A stretch of 64,000 nt of DNA from Oscillospiraceae bacterium (GCA_015068905.1 SVJQ01000001.1:62001-126000), one strand, 5' to 3'. Positions 17,371 to 27,092 are shown, numbered from the stretch's first letter. Notes: generated by a model from the letters alone, not told the origin. Translations and numbers: made by a program.

Positions 17371-18267
17371 TTATCTTTTTGCTAATTTCTTCTTTTTGCG
17401 GTTAGCCTGCAGATTTTTCATCAGTACCCAAAGGGGACCGGCAAGCAGTACAGAAGAATAGGTACCGGCTAAAAGACCAACCATCAGAGGAATGGTAAAG
17501 TGACGGATTGATGTCACGCCGAAGATAAACAGCATGATAACCGGCAGCAAGGTGGTGATGGTGGTGCTGATTGAACGACCCAAAGTCTGCTTGATGCTTG
17601 TGTTAACAATTTCAGCAAAGGATGCTTTTTTGTTCTTTGCATAGTTTTCACGAATGCGGTCAAACACAACGATTGTGTTGTTGATTGAGTAACCAACGAT
17701 GGTTAAGATTGCCGCAATAAAGTTTGAGTTAACGGGAATACGGAATACAGCATATACAGTCAGCATAATGAGCACGTCATGAATCAGACAGATAACAGCT
17801 GCAATACCGGTTCTCATTTCAAAACGGATAGTAATGTAAATCAGCATCAGTACGGCAGCAATTAAGGTGGCTGTTAACGCCTGTGTTTTTAATTCCTTAC
17901 CAACGCTTGCATCAACATTATCGACCTGCAGGATAGCTTCTTCACCCAGCTCATATTTTTCTAAAATGGCTGCCTGCAGCTTGTCACGGTCTTCTGTGCC
18001 GATGGGGGTTGTCTTGATAACAATCTGTGTACCATCAGATTTCTGTACAGTGGGGTTTACACCATCGGGCGTATTATCTTTAATAAATTGTTCTAATTCG
18101 CCATAATTGATATCATCTTTTCCCATATCAATATACATAGTCATACCGCCGGCAAAGTCAACGTCTTGTGCAAAACCGCCGCAAATGCCGAAAACAACGG
18201 CACCGATAATGATAATAACCAGGGAGATAGCTGCGAAAATTTTAAACTTTTCTACAATTTTAAGCAT
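17371..18267 (-). CDS. secF: Protein translocase subunit SecF
   Basis: SecF pairs with SecD in the membrane and uses the proton gradient to pull exported proteins off the Sec channel. The 298-residue protein has a first membrane segment, an extracytoplasmic domain containing VDFAGGMTMYID, then five membrane segments with the family stretch VGYSINNTIVVFDRIREN. A lysine-rich tail ends the protein. I place the start at the ATG at 18267, seven nt after a GGGGG ribosome site. A TTG at 18273 is also in frame. It overlaps the secD stop by 8 nt. Confidence 0.95.
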   Translation of the reverse strand: MLKIVEKFKIFAAISLVIIIIGAVVFGICGGFAQDVDFAGGMTMYIDMGKDDINYGELEQFIKDNTPDGVNPTVQKSDGTQIVIKTTPIGTEDRDKLQAAILEKYELGEEAILQVDNVDASVGKELKTQALTATLIAAVLMLIYITIRFEMRTGIAAVICLIHDVLIMLTVYAVFRIPVNSNFIAAILTIVGYSINNTIVVFDRIRENYAKNKKASFAEIVNTSIKQTLGRSISTTITTLLPVIMLFIFGVTSIRHFTIPLMVGLLAGTYSSVLLAGPLWVLMKNLQANRKKKKLAKR

Positions 18268-19558
18268 TTTCAATCCCCCTTTTCTTCACGCCAAACAGGC
18301 TCATGTTTTTAATTTTTAAACCAACCAGCTGACGAAGCAGGAACTTCGTGATAACGATGGCAGTAAACATGCTGACTAAGGTACCAATTGCCAAGGTGAT
18401 AGCAAAGCCCTGAATCGGACCGGTACCAAAGTAATACAGCACAACTGCTGCAATCATGGTGGTAACGTTTGCGTCTAAAATAGCAATGAATGCACGGTTA
18501 AAACCGGAATCAACAGCTGTTTTAACTGTTTTGCCAAGGGAGAGCTCTTCCTTCATTCTGGCAAAGATGATAACGTTTGCATCAACCGCCATACCAACAG
18601 ATAAGATGATACCGGCAATACCCGGCAGGCTTAAGTTGATTCTGAAAAAGCTCATGATGAATGTAACGATTGCAATGTAAGCAACCAGAGCAATGTCAGC
18701 CATAAGACCGGGCAGACGATAGCAAACAACCATGAACACTAAAATTAACAGAATACCGATTGCAGCTGCAAACAAGCTGGTCTCTAATGCCTTTTCACCC
18801 AAAGTCGGACCAACACTTCTCAACTCAACGTCTTTGATTGAGAAGGGCAGGTTACCGGAGTTGATTAAAGATGCCAGCTCGTGTGTTTCGCTACGGTCAG
18901 CAAAACCACCGGAAATAACACAGGTGTTTGAGTTAATGGTCTGGCTGACTGACGGTCTGCTGATTTCTTTTTCATCAAGCATAATGGAGATGTAGTTTGT
19001 GCCGTCTGCTTTAGCGGCTGCAGCTGCAGTTGCTTCGGCAAACTTTGCAACACCGCTGTCGTTAAGCTTTAACTGAACATAGTGCTGGTCGCCACCGGTT
19101 TCACTAACCTGACCGAATGCGGCGGTTGCACTTGCTACATCAGTACCTTCCAGTACTACGTTACCGTCAGCATCGCGGAAGGTAAGTTTTGCAGTCTGAC
19201 CCAGGGTCTGTACTGCTTCTTCAGGGTCTTGAATCGCAGGAATTTCAACGCGCACCTTTTTCTCACCCTGACGGGTAACGGTTGCTTCGTTGTAGCCCAG
19301 CGTGTCAAGACGCTTTCTCAATACATTTTTAACGGTTTCCATTTCAGAATCCGTCGCACTTTCTGCCTGTGCCTCATAGGTGATAACAGAACCGCCGACA
19401 AGGTCCAAGCCCTGTCTGATGCCCTGTTCTTCATCCAGCGCGTTCGGGTAGCTAATATGCCAGCCGCCAAGCTGAATGTTAAAACCAAACAGTGCAATAG
19501 ATGCACCTAAGGCAATGACTAAAATTGCAATCACAAGTTTTGTGATGCTTTTGCCCAT
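18260..19558 (-). CDS. secD: Protein translocase subunit SecD
   Basis: This is the larger partner of SecF in the RND-type export motor. The 432 residues include one N-terminal membrane segment, the motif GIRQGLDLVGGSVITYEA in the first extracytoplasmic part, and five C-terminal membrane segments with GMAVDANVIIFARMKEE, the conserved Asp-containing proton-path signature. The length is at the compact end for the family, typical of Firmicutes with separate secD and secF. AGGAGGAGACAATT precedes the ATG, and a sigma-A-like promoter lies just upstream. Confidence 0.96.
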   Translation of the reverse strand: MGKSITKLVIAILVIALGASIALFGFNIQLGGWHISYPNALDEEQGIRQGLDLVGGSVITYEAQAESATDSEMETVKNVLRKRLDTLGYNEATVTRQGEKKVRVEIPAIQDPEEAVQTLGQTAKLTFRDADGNVVLEGTDVASATAAFGQVSETGGDQHYVQLKLNDSGVAKFAEATAAAAAKADGTNYISIMLDEKEISRPSVSQTINSNTCVISGGFADRSETHELASLINSGNLPFSIKDVELRSVGPTLGEKALETSLFAAAIGILLILVFMVVCYRLPGLMADIALVAYIAIVTFIMSFFRINLSLPGIAGIILSVGMAVDANVIIFARMKEELSLGKTVKTAVDSGFNRAFIAILDANVTTMIAAVVLYYFGTGPIQGFAITLAIGTLVSMFTAIVITKFLLRQLVGLKIKNMSLFGVKKRGIENA

Positions 19559-19592
19559 AATTGTCTCCTCCTTTGTGAAATCACATAAAGCT

Positions 19593-19622
19593 ATTATAAT
19601 ATATTTATAGAGAGATAGTCAA
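19593..19622 (-). promoter_or_regulatory. Sigma-A-type promoter of secDF
   Basis: On the minus strand TTGACT and TATAAT are 18 bp apart, about 35 nt before the secD start. Confidence 0.7.
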
Positions 19623-19712
19623 CTAAAATCTTAAATTTTAATGAATTTGTAAAGAAATTTTCCTCTTTTTTATATAAATTAGAAAAAAGTCGTGAAAAAC
19701 TTGATTTTATTA

Positions 19713-19741
19713 TTGCACTAACTGCAGAAAAATGATATAAT
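19713..19741 (+). promoter_or_regulatory. Sigma-A-type promoter of mnmG
   Basis: TTGCAC and a perfect TATAAT are 17 bp apart, leaving a leader of about 65 nt before mnmG. The rest of the 250-bp secD-mnmG gap is AT-rich without other visible signals. Confidence 0.7.
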
Positions 19742-19812
19742 ATGATAGAATGTCTATAATATGCTTATTGAGCAGTTTACTTACGTTTTAAAGGATACAG
19801 AAGGGTTTGTTT

Positions 19813-21717
19813 ATGAACGATACAAGCAAAATTTTACCTGAGGGTGCCGCATACTATGCCGGGCGGTATGATGTCGTCATTGTGGGCGGCGGTCACGCCG
19901 GCTGTGAGGCGGCACTTGCCTGCGCCCGTTTAGGTGTGTCTACGGCTATGTTTGCCATAAATTTAGATTCTGTCGCCAATATGCCCTGTAACCCCTCAAT
20001 CGGTGGTACGGCTAAGGGGCACTTAGTTCGCGAGATTGATGCCTTGGGCGGCGAAATGGGTAAAGCGGCTGACCGCACCTTTTTGCAGTCTCGCATTCTG
20101 AATCGCGGTAAGGGCCCAGCGGTATATTCCCTGCGTGTACAGTCTGACAGACGTGCGTATCAGATTGATATGAAGCACACGCTGGAAAAAACGGACAATT
20201 TAGATGTAAAGCAGGCTGAGATTATTGCCTTACATACAGAAGAGGGTAAGGTTTGTGGCGTAACTACCCACACTGGTGCTTATTATGAGGCTCCTTGTGT
20301 GATTTTAGCTACCGGTACTTTCTTAAAAGGTAAAATTATTATTGGTGATGTTTCTTATAGCGGCGGGCCGGACGGGTTGTTCCCGGCAGACCGCTTGTCT
20401 GCAAGTCTGGCAGAAAACGGTGTGGCGCTTCGCCGGTTTAAAACCGGTACCCCTGCCCGTGTTAGCCGGAGCAGTATTGATTTTTCAAAGATGGAAGAGC
20501 AAAAGGGGGATGACCCCATTACACCTTTTTCCTTTGAAACGGAAGACCCCGGGGAAAATAAGGTCAGCTGCTATCTGACCTATACCAACGAAAAAACCCA
20601 TCAGGTCATTCGTGATAATTTGCATCGCTCACCACTCTTTGGCGGCAAAATAGAGGGCGTTGGCCCCCGTTATTGCCCCTCTATTGAAGACAAGGTAGTG
20701 CGTTTTGCTGATAAAAACAGACATCAGCTTTTTATTGAGCCTATGGGCATGCAGACAGAGGAAATGTATGTACAGGGGCTGTCAAGCAGCCTGCCGGAGG
20801 ATGTGCAGATTGAAATGATTCGCACCATTTCCGGCCTTGAAAACGTTAAAATGATGCGTACGGCGTATGCCATTGAATATGACTGTGTGGACCCGACGGA
20901 GCTTTTGCCGACCTTAGAATTTAAAAAAATTAAAGGTCTTTTCGGCGCCGGTCAGTTTAACGGCAGCTCAGGCTATGAGGAAGCTGCAGCCCAAGGTCTG
21001 ATGGCCGGTATCAACGCGGCTATGCAGATTTTAGGAAGAGAACCCTTTGTGCTTGACCGTTCAGAAAGCTACATCGGCACGTTGATTGATGATTTGGTAA
21101 CAAAGGGCACCCCTGAGCCTTACCGAATGATGACCTCACGCTCTGAGTACAGACTGTTGCTCAGGCAGGATAATGCAGATTTGCGCCTGACGGAAAAGGG
21201 ATACAGAATCGGCCTGATCAACGAGGAACGGTATCAGAAGTTTTTGAAAAAAAGGGCAGCGATTGAGCAGGAAATCAAGCGCCTTTCTGACACGGTGGTT
21301 CCGCCGTCAGTGACTGTTCGTGCTTTTTTAAAGGAGCATAATTCGGCAGATATACAGACGGGCATCAGATTGTCTGAACTGTTGCGCCGCCCTGAATTTA
21401 CATACGATTTGCTTGCACCCTTAGACCCTGACAGACCGAAGCTTTCACAGGCAGAGGCAGAGCAGGCAGAAATTCAGATTAAATATGAAGGTTATATTAA
21501 CCGTCAGCTCAGGCAGGTGGAAGCCTTCCGCAAAATGGAGGATAAGCTTTTGCCGGAGGATATAGATTATGCAAATATTGACGGCCTGCGTATAGAAGCC
21601 CGTCAAAAGCTTCTGAAAATCCGCCCCCGTTCACTGGGTCAGGCAAGCCGCATTTCCGGCGTGAGCCCGGCGGATGTTTCGGTGCTTTTGATTTATTTAG
21701 AACAGCATAAATTCTGA
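19813..21717 (+). CDS. mnmG: tRNA uridine-5-carboxymethylaminomethyl modification enzyme MnmG (GidA)
   Basis: MnmG works with MnmE to add the carboxymethylaminomethyl group at wobble U34 of several tRNAs, using FAD and a folate carbon. The protein is about 634 residues. [16 protein letters not shown] is the FAD motif near the N-terminus, and [16 protein letters not shown] and [20 protein letters not shown] are family signatures. The ATG at 19813 fits AGAAGG spacing better than the in-frame TTG at 19807. mnmE, rsmG and parA, its frequent neighbours near the origin, are absent here; yicC follows instead. Confidence 0.96.
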   Translation: MNDTSKILPEGAAYYAGRYDVVIVGGGHAGCEAALACARLGVSTAMFAINLDSVANMPCNPSIGGTAKGHLVREIDALGGEMGKAADRTFLQSRILNRGKGPAVYSLRVQSDRRAYQIDMKHTLEKTDNLDVKQAEIIALHTEEGKVCGVTTHTGAYYEAPCVILATGTFLKGKIIIGDVSYSGGPDGLFPADRLSASLAENGVALRRFKTGTPARVSRSSIDFSKMEEQKGDDPITPFSFETEDPGENKVSCYLTYTNEKTHQVIRDNLHRSPLFGGKIEGVGPRYCPSIEDKVVRFADKNRHQLFIEPMGMQTEEMYVQGLSSSLPEDVQIEMIRTISGLENVKMMRTAYAIEYDCVDPTELLPTLEFKKIKGLFGAGQFNGSSGYEEAAAQGLMAGINAAMQILGREPFVLDRSESYIGTLIDDLVTKGTPEPYRMMTSRSEYRLLLRQDNADLRLTEKGYRIGLINEERYQKFLKKRAAIEQEIKRLSDTVVPPSVTVRAFLKEHNSADIQTGIRLSELLRRPEFTYDLLAPLDPDRPKLSQAEAEQAEIQIKYEGYINRQLRQVEAFRKMEDKLLPEDIDYANIDGLRIEARQKLLKIRPRSLGQASRISGVSPADVSVLLIYLEQHKF

Positions 21718-21740
21718 TTAACAGATAAAGAAGGTAGAGT

Positions 21741-22625
21741 ATGAGTACAGTAAAAAGTATGACCGGCTTCGGTCGCTGTGAGTGCGTTGACGCACAAAAG
21801 AAAATTGTGATTGACCTTAGAAGCGTGAACCATCGGTATTGCGACATTAACGTAAAATTGCCGAGAATGTATATGTACTTAGAGGACAAGATTAAAGAGT
21901 ACGTAGGCAAGCGTGTTCGCCGCGGTAAAATTGATGTATCTTTGTATTTTGAAAGCTATGTCAGCCAGAATAAGGCTATTTCGTTGGACAAGGACCTTTT
22001 GCAAAGCTATTATGATGTGCTGACAGAAATCCGTGATACCTATGGCATCCGTCACGAAATAGGCTTATCTGACCTGACACGTTTTTCTGATATTTTCATT
22101 GCCCGCCAGGAGGAAGAGGATCAGGAAGTTATCTGGCAGATGGTTTTAGAATGTCTCACAAAAGCGGTGGATGATTTTGAAGCTATGCGTGAGCGCGAAG
22201 GCAGCCGTATGGTAGAGGACCTGCGCCTGCGTGCATCCAACGTGCTTTCTGACCTTGAAAAGGTTGAGGTGCTTGCTGAAAAAGCGGCAGATGGCTATGC
22301 CCAGCGCCTGCGTGAGAGAATGAAAGAGCTTTTAGAGGATGTGCCTGTGGATGAGCCCCGTTTCATGACAGAGGTTGCCTTAATGGCAGACAGAGTTTGT
22401 GTCAGCGAAGAAACGGTACGCTTGCGGAGCCATTTTAATGAGCTTGAAAACATTTTGGGCGAAGCAGACGGCATTGGCAGAAAGTTGGACTTTTTGGTGC
22501 AGGAGATGAACCGTGAGGTTAACACCATTGGCTCAAAAGCCAACGATTTGCAGATTGCCAAGCTGGTTGTGAATATGAAGGCTGAAATTGAAAAATTAAG
22601 AGAACAAATTCAGAATATTGAATAA
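21741..22625 (+). CDS. yicC: YicC/YloC-family endoribonuclease
   Basis: This protein belongs to the YicC family, members of which have been shown to cut RNA. The 294 residues begin SMTGFGR, the family start, and contain [16 protein letters not shown]. The C-terminal signature [20 protein letters not shown] is clear. The cytoplasmic location follows from the absence of a signal peptide. AAAGAAGGTAGAGT precedes the ATG. It starts the conserved Gram-positive block yicC-remA-gmk-rpoZ, with 14 nt to the next gene. Confidence 0.93.
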   Translation: MSTVKSMTGFGRCECVDAQKKIVIDLRSVNHRYCDINVKLPRMYMYLEDKIKEYVGKRVRRGKIDVSLYFESYVSQNKAISLDKDLLQSYYDVLTEIRDTYGIRHEIGLSDLTRFSDIFIARQEEEDQEVIWQMVLECLTKAVDDFEAMREREGSRMVEDLRLRASNVLSDLEKVEVLAEKAADGYAQRLRERMKELLEDVPVDEPRFMTEVALMADRVCVSEETVRLRSHFNELENILGEADGIGRKLDFLVQEMNREVNTIGSKANDLQIAKLVVNMKAEIEKLREQIQNIE

Positions 22626-22639
22626 GAGAAGGAATCACT

Positions 22640-22918
22640 ATGAAACTGATTAACATTGGATTTGGTAACATTGTATCGTCTCAGCGCTTAGTTGCTGTTG
22701 TTTCCCCTGAATCTGCGCCCATTAAGCGCATGGTGCAGGAAGCAAGAGAAAGAAGTATGCTGATTGACGCAACCTACGGTCGTCGCACCCGCGCGGTTAT
22801 TATTATGGACAGTGACCACATTGTGCTGTCTGCCCTGCAACCTACGACGGTGGCAAACCGCCTGAATGAAAACGGCGATGTGCTCTTAGAGGAGGAAGAA
22901 GTAGAAGATGAAGAATAA
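22640..22918 (+). CDS. remA: RemA-family regulator (DUF370)
   Basis: RemA is a small DNA-binding activator of matrix genes in Bacillus. In Clostridia its targets are less clear. The 92-residue protein shows the family core [28 protein letters not shown] and [16 protein letters not shown]-like wording (here [14 protein letters not shown]). The C-terminus is acidic. Its stop overlaps the gmk start by 11 nt, so translation is probably coupled. Confidence 0.93.
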   Translation: MKLINIGFGNIVSSQRLVAVVSPESAPIKRMVQEARERSMLIDATYGRRTRAVIIMDSDHIVLSALQPTTVANRLNENGDVLLEEEEVEDEE

Positions 22919-23516
22919 AGGTCTTTTATTGGTTGTTTCCGGCCCCTCCGGTGCAGGTAAGGGAACGGTTTGCAAAGCACTGATGGAAAAGTATCCTGAA
23001 GTTTGCATGTCAGTTTCAGCAACCACCCGAAAGCCCCGCCCCGGTGAGGTTGACGGCGTGAATTATTACTTTTTAGAAGAAGAAAAGTTCCGCAGTATGA
23101 TTGAAAATCATGAATTTATTGAGTGGGCGTGCTTCTGCCAGAATTATTATGGAACCCCCAGAAAAAGGGTAGAAGACCTTTTGGCTGAGGGCAAGGATGT
23201 TATCCTTGAAATTGAGGTGCAGGGTGCCATTCAGGTAAAGAGCAAATTCCCTGAAGCAGTTTTCATTTTTGTTATGCCGCCGTCACTGGAGGAACTCAGA
23301 AACCGCCTGTCAGGCAGAGGAACCGAAAGTGCTGAGGTGGTGGAAGAACGTTTGCAGACTGCCCTGTGGGAATGCACAAATATTGAAAAATATAATTACA
23401 TATTAATAAATGATGATGTAAATGATGCAACTGACCGTTTTGCGGCGATTATCGAGGCAGAGAAAATGAGAATCGAGCGGAACGGACAGTGGATTCAAGA
23501 TATACGTAAAGCATAA
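22908..23516 (+). CDS. gmk: Guanylate kinase
   Basis: Gmk phosphorylates GMP to GDP with ATP. The 202-residue length is normal. [15 protein letters not shown] near residue 8 is the P-loop, [20 protein letters not shown] binds GMP, and [10 protein letters not shown] and VFIFVMPPS are typical of the family. The ATG lies inside the acidic end of remA, preceded by GAGGAGGAAG. Confidence 0.96.
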   Translation: MKNKGLLLVVSGPSGAGKGTVCKALMEKYPEVCMSVSATTRKPRPGEVDGVNYYFLEEEKFRSMIENHEFIEWACFCQNYYGTPRKRVEDLLAEGKDVILEIEVQGAIQVKSKFPEAVFIFVMPPSLEELRNRLSGRGTESAEVVEERLQTALWECTNIEKYNYILINDDVNDATDRFAAIIEAEKMRIERNGQWIQDIRKA

Positions 23517-23533
23517 GAAAGGAATGATATTTT

Positions 23534-23851
23534 ATGATGCTGTATCCTTCTATTATGGATCTGATGGAAAAGGCAGGAAACCGTTACTCTTTGGTGATTG
23601 CAGCTTCTAAGCGTGCAAGAGACATTCTGGAGAATGCCAAAGAGGAAGAAAACAATATTGATGGTGCAAGAAGCATCACCCGTGCAGTTGAAGAAATTGC
23701 CGAAGGCACTATTTTGGTTGTGAATGAAACCAAAGAGCAGGAAGAAGAGCGTGAGGCTGAATATCAGGCAAAGGTAGAGGCTTTGGAAGCTGCTGAACAA
23801 AAACAGGCTGAAGAAGTGCCGGAAGTAGCCGATGCCGCTGACGCTGAATAA
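23534..23851 (+). CDS. rpoZ: RNA polymerase omega subunit
   Basis: Omega helps assemble and stabilise RNA polymerase. The first 70 residues hold the family core: YPSIMDLMEKAGNRYSLVIA, ASKRARDI, and AVEEIAEGTI. The last 35 residues form a highly charged, mostly acidic helix-like tail rich in Glu and Ala, longer than in E. coli. ATG at 23534 is chosen, with the next codon also ATG. GAAAGGAATG lies upstream. In many Firmicutes coaBC and priA follow rpoZ, but here rimO does. Confidence 0.93.
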   Translation: MMLYPSIMDLMEKAGNRYSLVIAASKRARDILENAKEEENNIDGARSITRAVEEIAEGTILVVNETKEQEEEREAEYQAKVEALEAAEQKQAEEVPEVADAADAE

Positions 23852-23863
23852 GGGGAACTGGCT

Positions 23864-25186
23864 TTGAATATTGGAATTGTATCGCTGGGTTGTGCAAAGA
23901 ATCTGGTTGACACTGAAGTTATGCTCAGCCTTTTAGATGGTGACGGCCACAAAATTGTGGCAGACCCGTCTGAAGCTGAGGTTATCATTGTCAATACCTG
24001 TGCCTTTATCGACTCCGCTAAAGAAGAATCCATACAAACAATTTTAGAGATGGCGGCTTATAAAGAAGACCGCTGTCAGCTTTTGATTGTCTGTGGGTGC
24101 TTAGCGGAACGGTATCGGGAAGAAATTATGCAGGAACTGCCTGAGGTTGATGCCGTTGTGGGCACCGGTGATTACGCTAAAATTGCCGAGGTTGTCCGGC
24201 AGGCAAATGCCGGTGAGCAGGTAGTTTTATATGGTCACATGAATGACCCCATTGCTGAAGAGAGCCGTATGCTGGCAACCCCGGGTTATATGGCATACTG
24301 CAAAATTGCTGATGGGTGTGACAATCGTTGTACCTATTGCGTGATTCCTCAGCTTCGCGGCAGCTATCGCAGTCGTGAGATGGCAGAGATTGTAGCCGAG
24401 GCAGAGCGCTTAGCTGAGGGTGGTGTTCGTGAGCTTGTTGTCATTGCTCAGGATACATCCCGCTATGGTATTGACCTTTATGGAGAGTATAAGCTGCCCG
24501 AGCTTTTGACAAAGCTTTGTGCTATCGAAAAGCTGCATTGGGTGCGTGTTTTATATCTGTACCCTGAAATGATTACAGACGAGCTGATGGACGTATTTGC
24601 CAAGGAAGAAAAGCTGGTTAAATATATGGATATTCCCATTCAGCACGCTGACAGTCAGGTACTGCGCCGTATGGGGCGGCATCTGACTCATGAAGAGTTG
24701 GTTACGCTTATTACAAAGCTCAGAGACCGTGTGCCGGGCATCGTACTTCGTACCACGGTGATTGCAGGCTTTCCCGGTGAGACGGAGGCGCAGTTTGAAA
24801 CCCTGCTTTCTTTTGTAAAAGAAATGCGGTTTGACCGTTTGGGTGCCTTTGCCTATTCTCAGGAGGATGGCACACCGGCGGCAAAATTACCTGACCAACT
24901 GCCGGAAGATGTTAAAAATGCCCGTGCTGAAAAGGTTCTTGCAGCACAGGAGGAAATTTCGCTGTCTTTGCAGCTTGACAAGATTGATACCCTGATGGAA
25001 GTGTTGGTTGAGGGGTATGAAGAAGAGAGCCTGATGTATTTCGGTCGCTCTGCCGGCGATGCGCCGGAGGTGGATAACACCGTTTATTTTGTTTCAGAAG
25101 ATGAGCATACCCCCGGTGAGTTTGTGACGATTAAAATTTTAAATGCCGATACCTATGAGCTGGTGGGCAGTGCGGTTTTAGAGTAG
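23864..25186 (+). CDS. rimO: Ribosomal protein S12 methylthiotransferase RimO
   Basis: RimO is a radical SAM enzyme with two iron-sulfur clusters that adds a methylthio group to an Asp of ribosomal protein S12. The 440 residues contain the N-terminal cluster Cys residues in SLGCAKNLVDTE, NTCAFID and CGCLAERY. The SAM motif CDNRCTYC lies near residues 147-154. A TRAM-like RNA or protein-binding domain ends the protein. The start is TTG at 23864, after AAGGGGAA, 12 nt from rpoZ. A downstream methionine in SLDVTE-type wording would remove the first cluster Cys, so TTG is needed. Confidence 0.94.
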   Translation: MNIGIVSLGCAKNLVDTEVMLSLLDGDGHKIVADPSEAEVIIVNTCAFIDSAKEESIQTILEMAAYKEDRCQLLIVCGCLAERYREEIMQELPEVDAVVGTGDYAKIAEVVRQANAGEQVVLYGHMNDPIAEESRMLATPGYMAYCKIADGCDNRCTYCVIPQLRGSYRSREMAEIVAEAERLAEGGVRELVVIAQDTSRYGIDLYGEYKLPELLTKLCAIEKLHWVRVLYLYPEMITDELMDVFAKEEKLVKYMDIPIQHADSQVLRRMGRHLTHEELVTLITKLRDRVPGIVLRTTVIAGFPGETEAQFETLLSFVKEMRFDRLGAFAYSQEDGTPAAKLPDQLPEDVKNARAEKVLAAQEEISLSLQLDKIDTLMEVLVEGYEEESLMYFGRSAGDAPEVDNTVYFVSEDEHTPGEFVTIKILNADTYELVGSAVLE

Positions 25187-25201
25187 AAAGGAGCCACAAT
25201 T

Positions 25202-25756
25202 ATGAATACACCGAATAAATTGACGCTTTTACGCGTTATTATGGTGCCTTTGTTTATGGTTTTTATGATGTATGACTGGTTTGCTTATTCCCGCTTGGTG
25301 GCGGCATTAGTATTTCTTCTTGCCTTTGCCACCGACTGGCTTGACGGCTATCTTGCAAGAAGGAATAATCAGGTAACAAACTTCGGCAAGATTATGGACC
25401 CTTTAGCTGATAAAATGCTGACCACAGCGGCACTTGTATGCTTAAATGCAACAGGTGATGTATCTCCTTGGGTTACGGTTATTATTTTAGCCCGTGAATT
25501 TATTGTATCCGGCGTGCGCATTGCAGCGGCTGCTGAAGGCAACGTGATTGCCGCAAGCATCTGGGGCAAAGCGAAAACCATGTGGCAGTTCATTGCGCTG
25601 ACTCTGGCAATCATTTGTGCAGAAGAGATGCTGTTTGCCGGCATTCCCGTCGTCGGTATTGTTGTCGATGTTTGCATTTGGCTGGCGGCTGCTCTTACCA
25701 TTATCTCAGGCGTTGACTATTTAGTGAAGAATGCAAAATATTTATCTATGAAATAG
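25202..25756 (+). CDS. pgsA: CDP-diacylglycerol--glycerol-3-phosphate 3-phosphatidyltransferase
   Basis: PgsA makes phosphatidylglycerol phosphate from CDP-diacylglycerol and glycerol-3-phosphate at the membrane. The 184-residue protein has about four to six hydrophobic helices. The CDP-alcohol phosphatidyltransferase motif fits exactly: DG, two residues, AR, eight residues, G, three, D, three, D, found in DGYLAR and GKIMDPLAD near residues 48-71. GAAAGGAGCC precedes the ATG, 15 nt after rimO. Confidence 0.95.
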   Translation: MNTPNKLTLLRVIMVPLFMVFMMYDWFAYSRLVAALVFLLAFATDWLDGYLARRNNQVTNFGKIMDPLADKMLTTAALVCLNATGDVSPWVTVIILAREFIVSGVRIAAAAEGNVIAASIWGKAKTMWQFIALTLAIICAEEMLFAGIPVVGIVVDVCIWLAAALTIISGVDYLVKNAKYLSMK

Positions 25757-25773
25757 GTATTAAAACAGAATAT

Positions 25774-25816
25774 TCATAGCATTTGAGCGTGTTATCGATG
25801 AAAGCAAATGCTATGA
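25774..25816 (+). terminator. Hairpin after pgsA, possible weak terminator
   Basis: TCATAGCATTTG pairs with CAAATGCTATGA around a 19-nt loop. No U-run follows, so it may be a 3'-end stabiliser or part of another signal rather than a true intrinsic terminator. Confidence 0.4.
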
Positions 25817-25836
25817 GAATGAGTTGAAAAAAGTTC

Positions 25837-25865
25837 TTGACAAAAACGATTTTGTCAGCTATAAT
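25837..25865 (+). promoter_or_regulatory. Consensus sigma-A promoter of rpsF-ssb-rpsR
   Basis: A perfect TTGACA and a perfect TATAAT are 17 bp apart, the strongest promoter match on the plus strand of this window. The leader to rpsF is about 80 nt. Confidence 0.9.
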
Positions 25866-25903
25866 TATACTGTTATGTCATATTTTGTGATATAAGTATC
25901 CTT

Positions 25904-25926
25904 GCTCTTAGCTGGTGGCTGAGAGC
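25904..25926 (+). promoter_or_regulatory. Leader hairpin before rpsF, possible S6/S18 control site
   Basis: GCTCTTAGC and GCTGAGAGC form a nine-pair stem with one G-U pair and a TGGTG loop, ending 13 nt before the ribosome site. Leaders of rpsF operons in many bacteria bind the S6-S18 complex to shut down their own translation. I do not see the CCG-containing bulge of that motif clearly, so the assignment rests on position. Confidence 0.4.
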
Positions 25927-25951
25927 CAAAGTCCAGAAGGAGGTGAAAAAG

Positions 25952-26266
25952 ATGATTGAAGTAATCAACAAGTACGAGACCATTTTCGTAATCGACGCTT
26001 CTTTAGAAGAAGAAAAGATTCAGGCTTTGGTTGAAAAGTTCAAATCATTAATTTCAGACGCAGGTGAAATTGAATCTGTGGATGAATGGGGTAAGCGCAG
26101 ACTTGCATATCCTATCAATGATTTAACAGAAGGTTACTATGTGTTGATTCATTTCAGCGCCAAACCGGATTTTCCGCAGGAGCTTGAAAGAATCTACCGG
26201 ATTACCGATGGCATTTTACGCGACATCGTAATCAAAAAGGAAGAAAAAAGAAAGATCAGCAAATAA
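25952..26266 (+). CDS. rpsF: Ribosomal protein bS6
   Basis: This small-subunit ribosomal protein of 104 residues binds next to S18. NKYETIFVID at the start, EWGKRRLAYPINDLTEGYYV in the middle and RITDGILRDIVIKK near the end are the family landmarks. AGAAGGAGGTG lies 8 nt before the ATG at 25952. An in-frame GTG at 25943 overlaps the ribosome site and is unlikely. First gene of rpsF-ssb-rpsR. Confidence 0.97.
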   Translation: MIEVINKYETIFVIDASLEEEKIQALVEKFKSLISDAGEIESVDEWGKRRLAYPINDLTEGYYVLIHFSAKPDFPQELERIYRITDGILRDIVIKKEEKRKISK

Positions 26267-26304
26267 TAAGAGGGACTTTTCGTTTGCGGAAAGGATGAGG
26301 AAGC

Positions 26305-26751
26305 ATGAATAAAGTTGTTTTAGTGGGTAGACTCGCCCGTGACCCCGAGCTGCGGACAACCCAGTCCGGTACAGCTGTGGTCAGCTTTACAGTTGCTTGT
26401 GACAGACGTTTTACCCGTCAGGGTGAAGAGCGTCAGGCAGATTTTATCAACTGTGTTGCCTGGAATAAAACTGCTGAATTTGTTAGTCGTTACTTTACCA
26501 AGGGTATGCGTATCGCCTTAGACGGTCGTATTCAGACCCGGTCCTATGATGACCAGAATGGTAATAAGCGCTACATTACAGAGGTTGTTGCAGAGGATGT
26601 TGAGTTTGCTCAGAGCAAGAATGAAAACGGTGCAGGTGGCTATATAGCTGATGCTCCGGCATATTCTGCGCCCCAGACAGCTGCTCCCCAGGCACCGTCA
26701 GCTGATATTGATGGTTTTATGCCTGTTGAAGAAGAAGATTTACCCTTTTAA
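26305..26751 (+). CDS. ssb: Single-stranded DNA-binding protein
   Basis: SSB coats single-stranded DNA during replication, repair and recombination. The 148-residue protein has the OB-fold starting MNKVVLVGRLARDPELR, and continues with VSFTVACDR and FINCVAWNKTAEFV. A flexible Ala/Pro/Gln linker follows, and the tip EEEDLPF is the protein-docking tail. Its place between rpsF and rpsR is the usual Firmicutes arrangement. It contrasts with the tail-less SSB-like gene at 12310-12984. Confidence 0.97.
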   Translation: MNKVVLVGRLARDPELRTTQSGTAVVSFTVACDRRFTRQGEERQADFINCVAWNKTAEFVSRYFTKGMRIALDGRIQTRSYDDQNGNKRYITEVVAEDVEFAQSKNENGAGGYIADAPAYSAPQTAAPQAPSADIDGFMPVEEEDLPF

Positions 26752-26787
26752 TGTTTAGCGGAAGATTACCGGAAGGAGGCGTTTGAC

Positions 26788-27024
26788 ATGGCAGAAAGAC
26801 CCATGAGACCCAGAAAGGCAAAGAAAAAAGTTTGTGCCTTTTGTCAGGATAAAATCGATTACATCGATTACAAAGATACAGCAAAGCTGAGACGTTTTGT
26901 ATCCGAGCGTGCTAAGATTCTTCCCAGAAGAATTACCGGTACCTGTGCAAAGCATCAGAGACAGCTTACAGAGGCTATCAAGCGTGCAAGACATATCGCA
27001 CTGCTGCCCTTTACCTCTGAATAG
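26788..27024 (+). CDS. rpsR: Ribosomal protein bS18
   Basis: This 78-residue protein of the small subunit platform starts with a basic stretch [11 protein letters not shown]. It then has [15 protein letters not shown], which carries the cysteine pair of zinc-type S18, and the core [18 protein letters not shown] and [34 protein letters not shown] precedes the ATG. It ends the operon, with a terminator 8 nt after the stop. Confidence 0.97.
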   Translation: MAERPMRPRKAKKKVCAFCQDKIDYIDYKDTAKLRRFVSERAKILPRRITGTCAKHQRQLTEAIKRARHIALLPFTSE

Positions 27025-27031
27025 AAACAAT

Positions 27032-27061
27032 AAAAAACCCGCTTTTAAAGCGGGTTTTTTT
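27032..27061 (+). terminator. Terminator of rpsF-ssb-rpsR
   Basis: AAAAAACCCGC and GCGGGTTTTTTT enclose TTTTAAA. Confidence 0.92.
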
Positions 27062-27092
27062 ATCGGATGAGCAAACAAGAAGGCGGGATTTT

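Noticed and set aside
19082-19510. 142-residue frame opposite secD
   Set aside because: It is a shadow of the secD coding sequence, with no recognisable domain.
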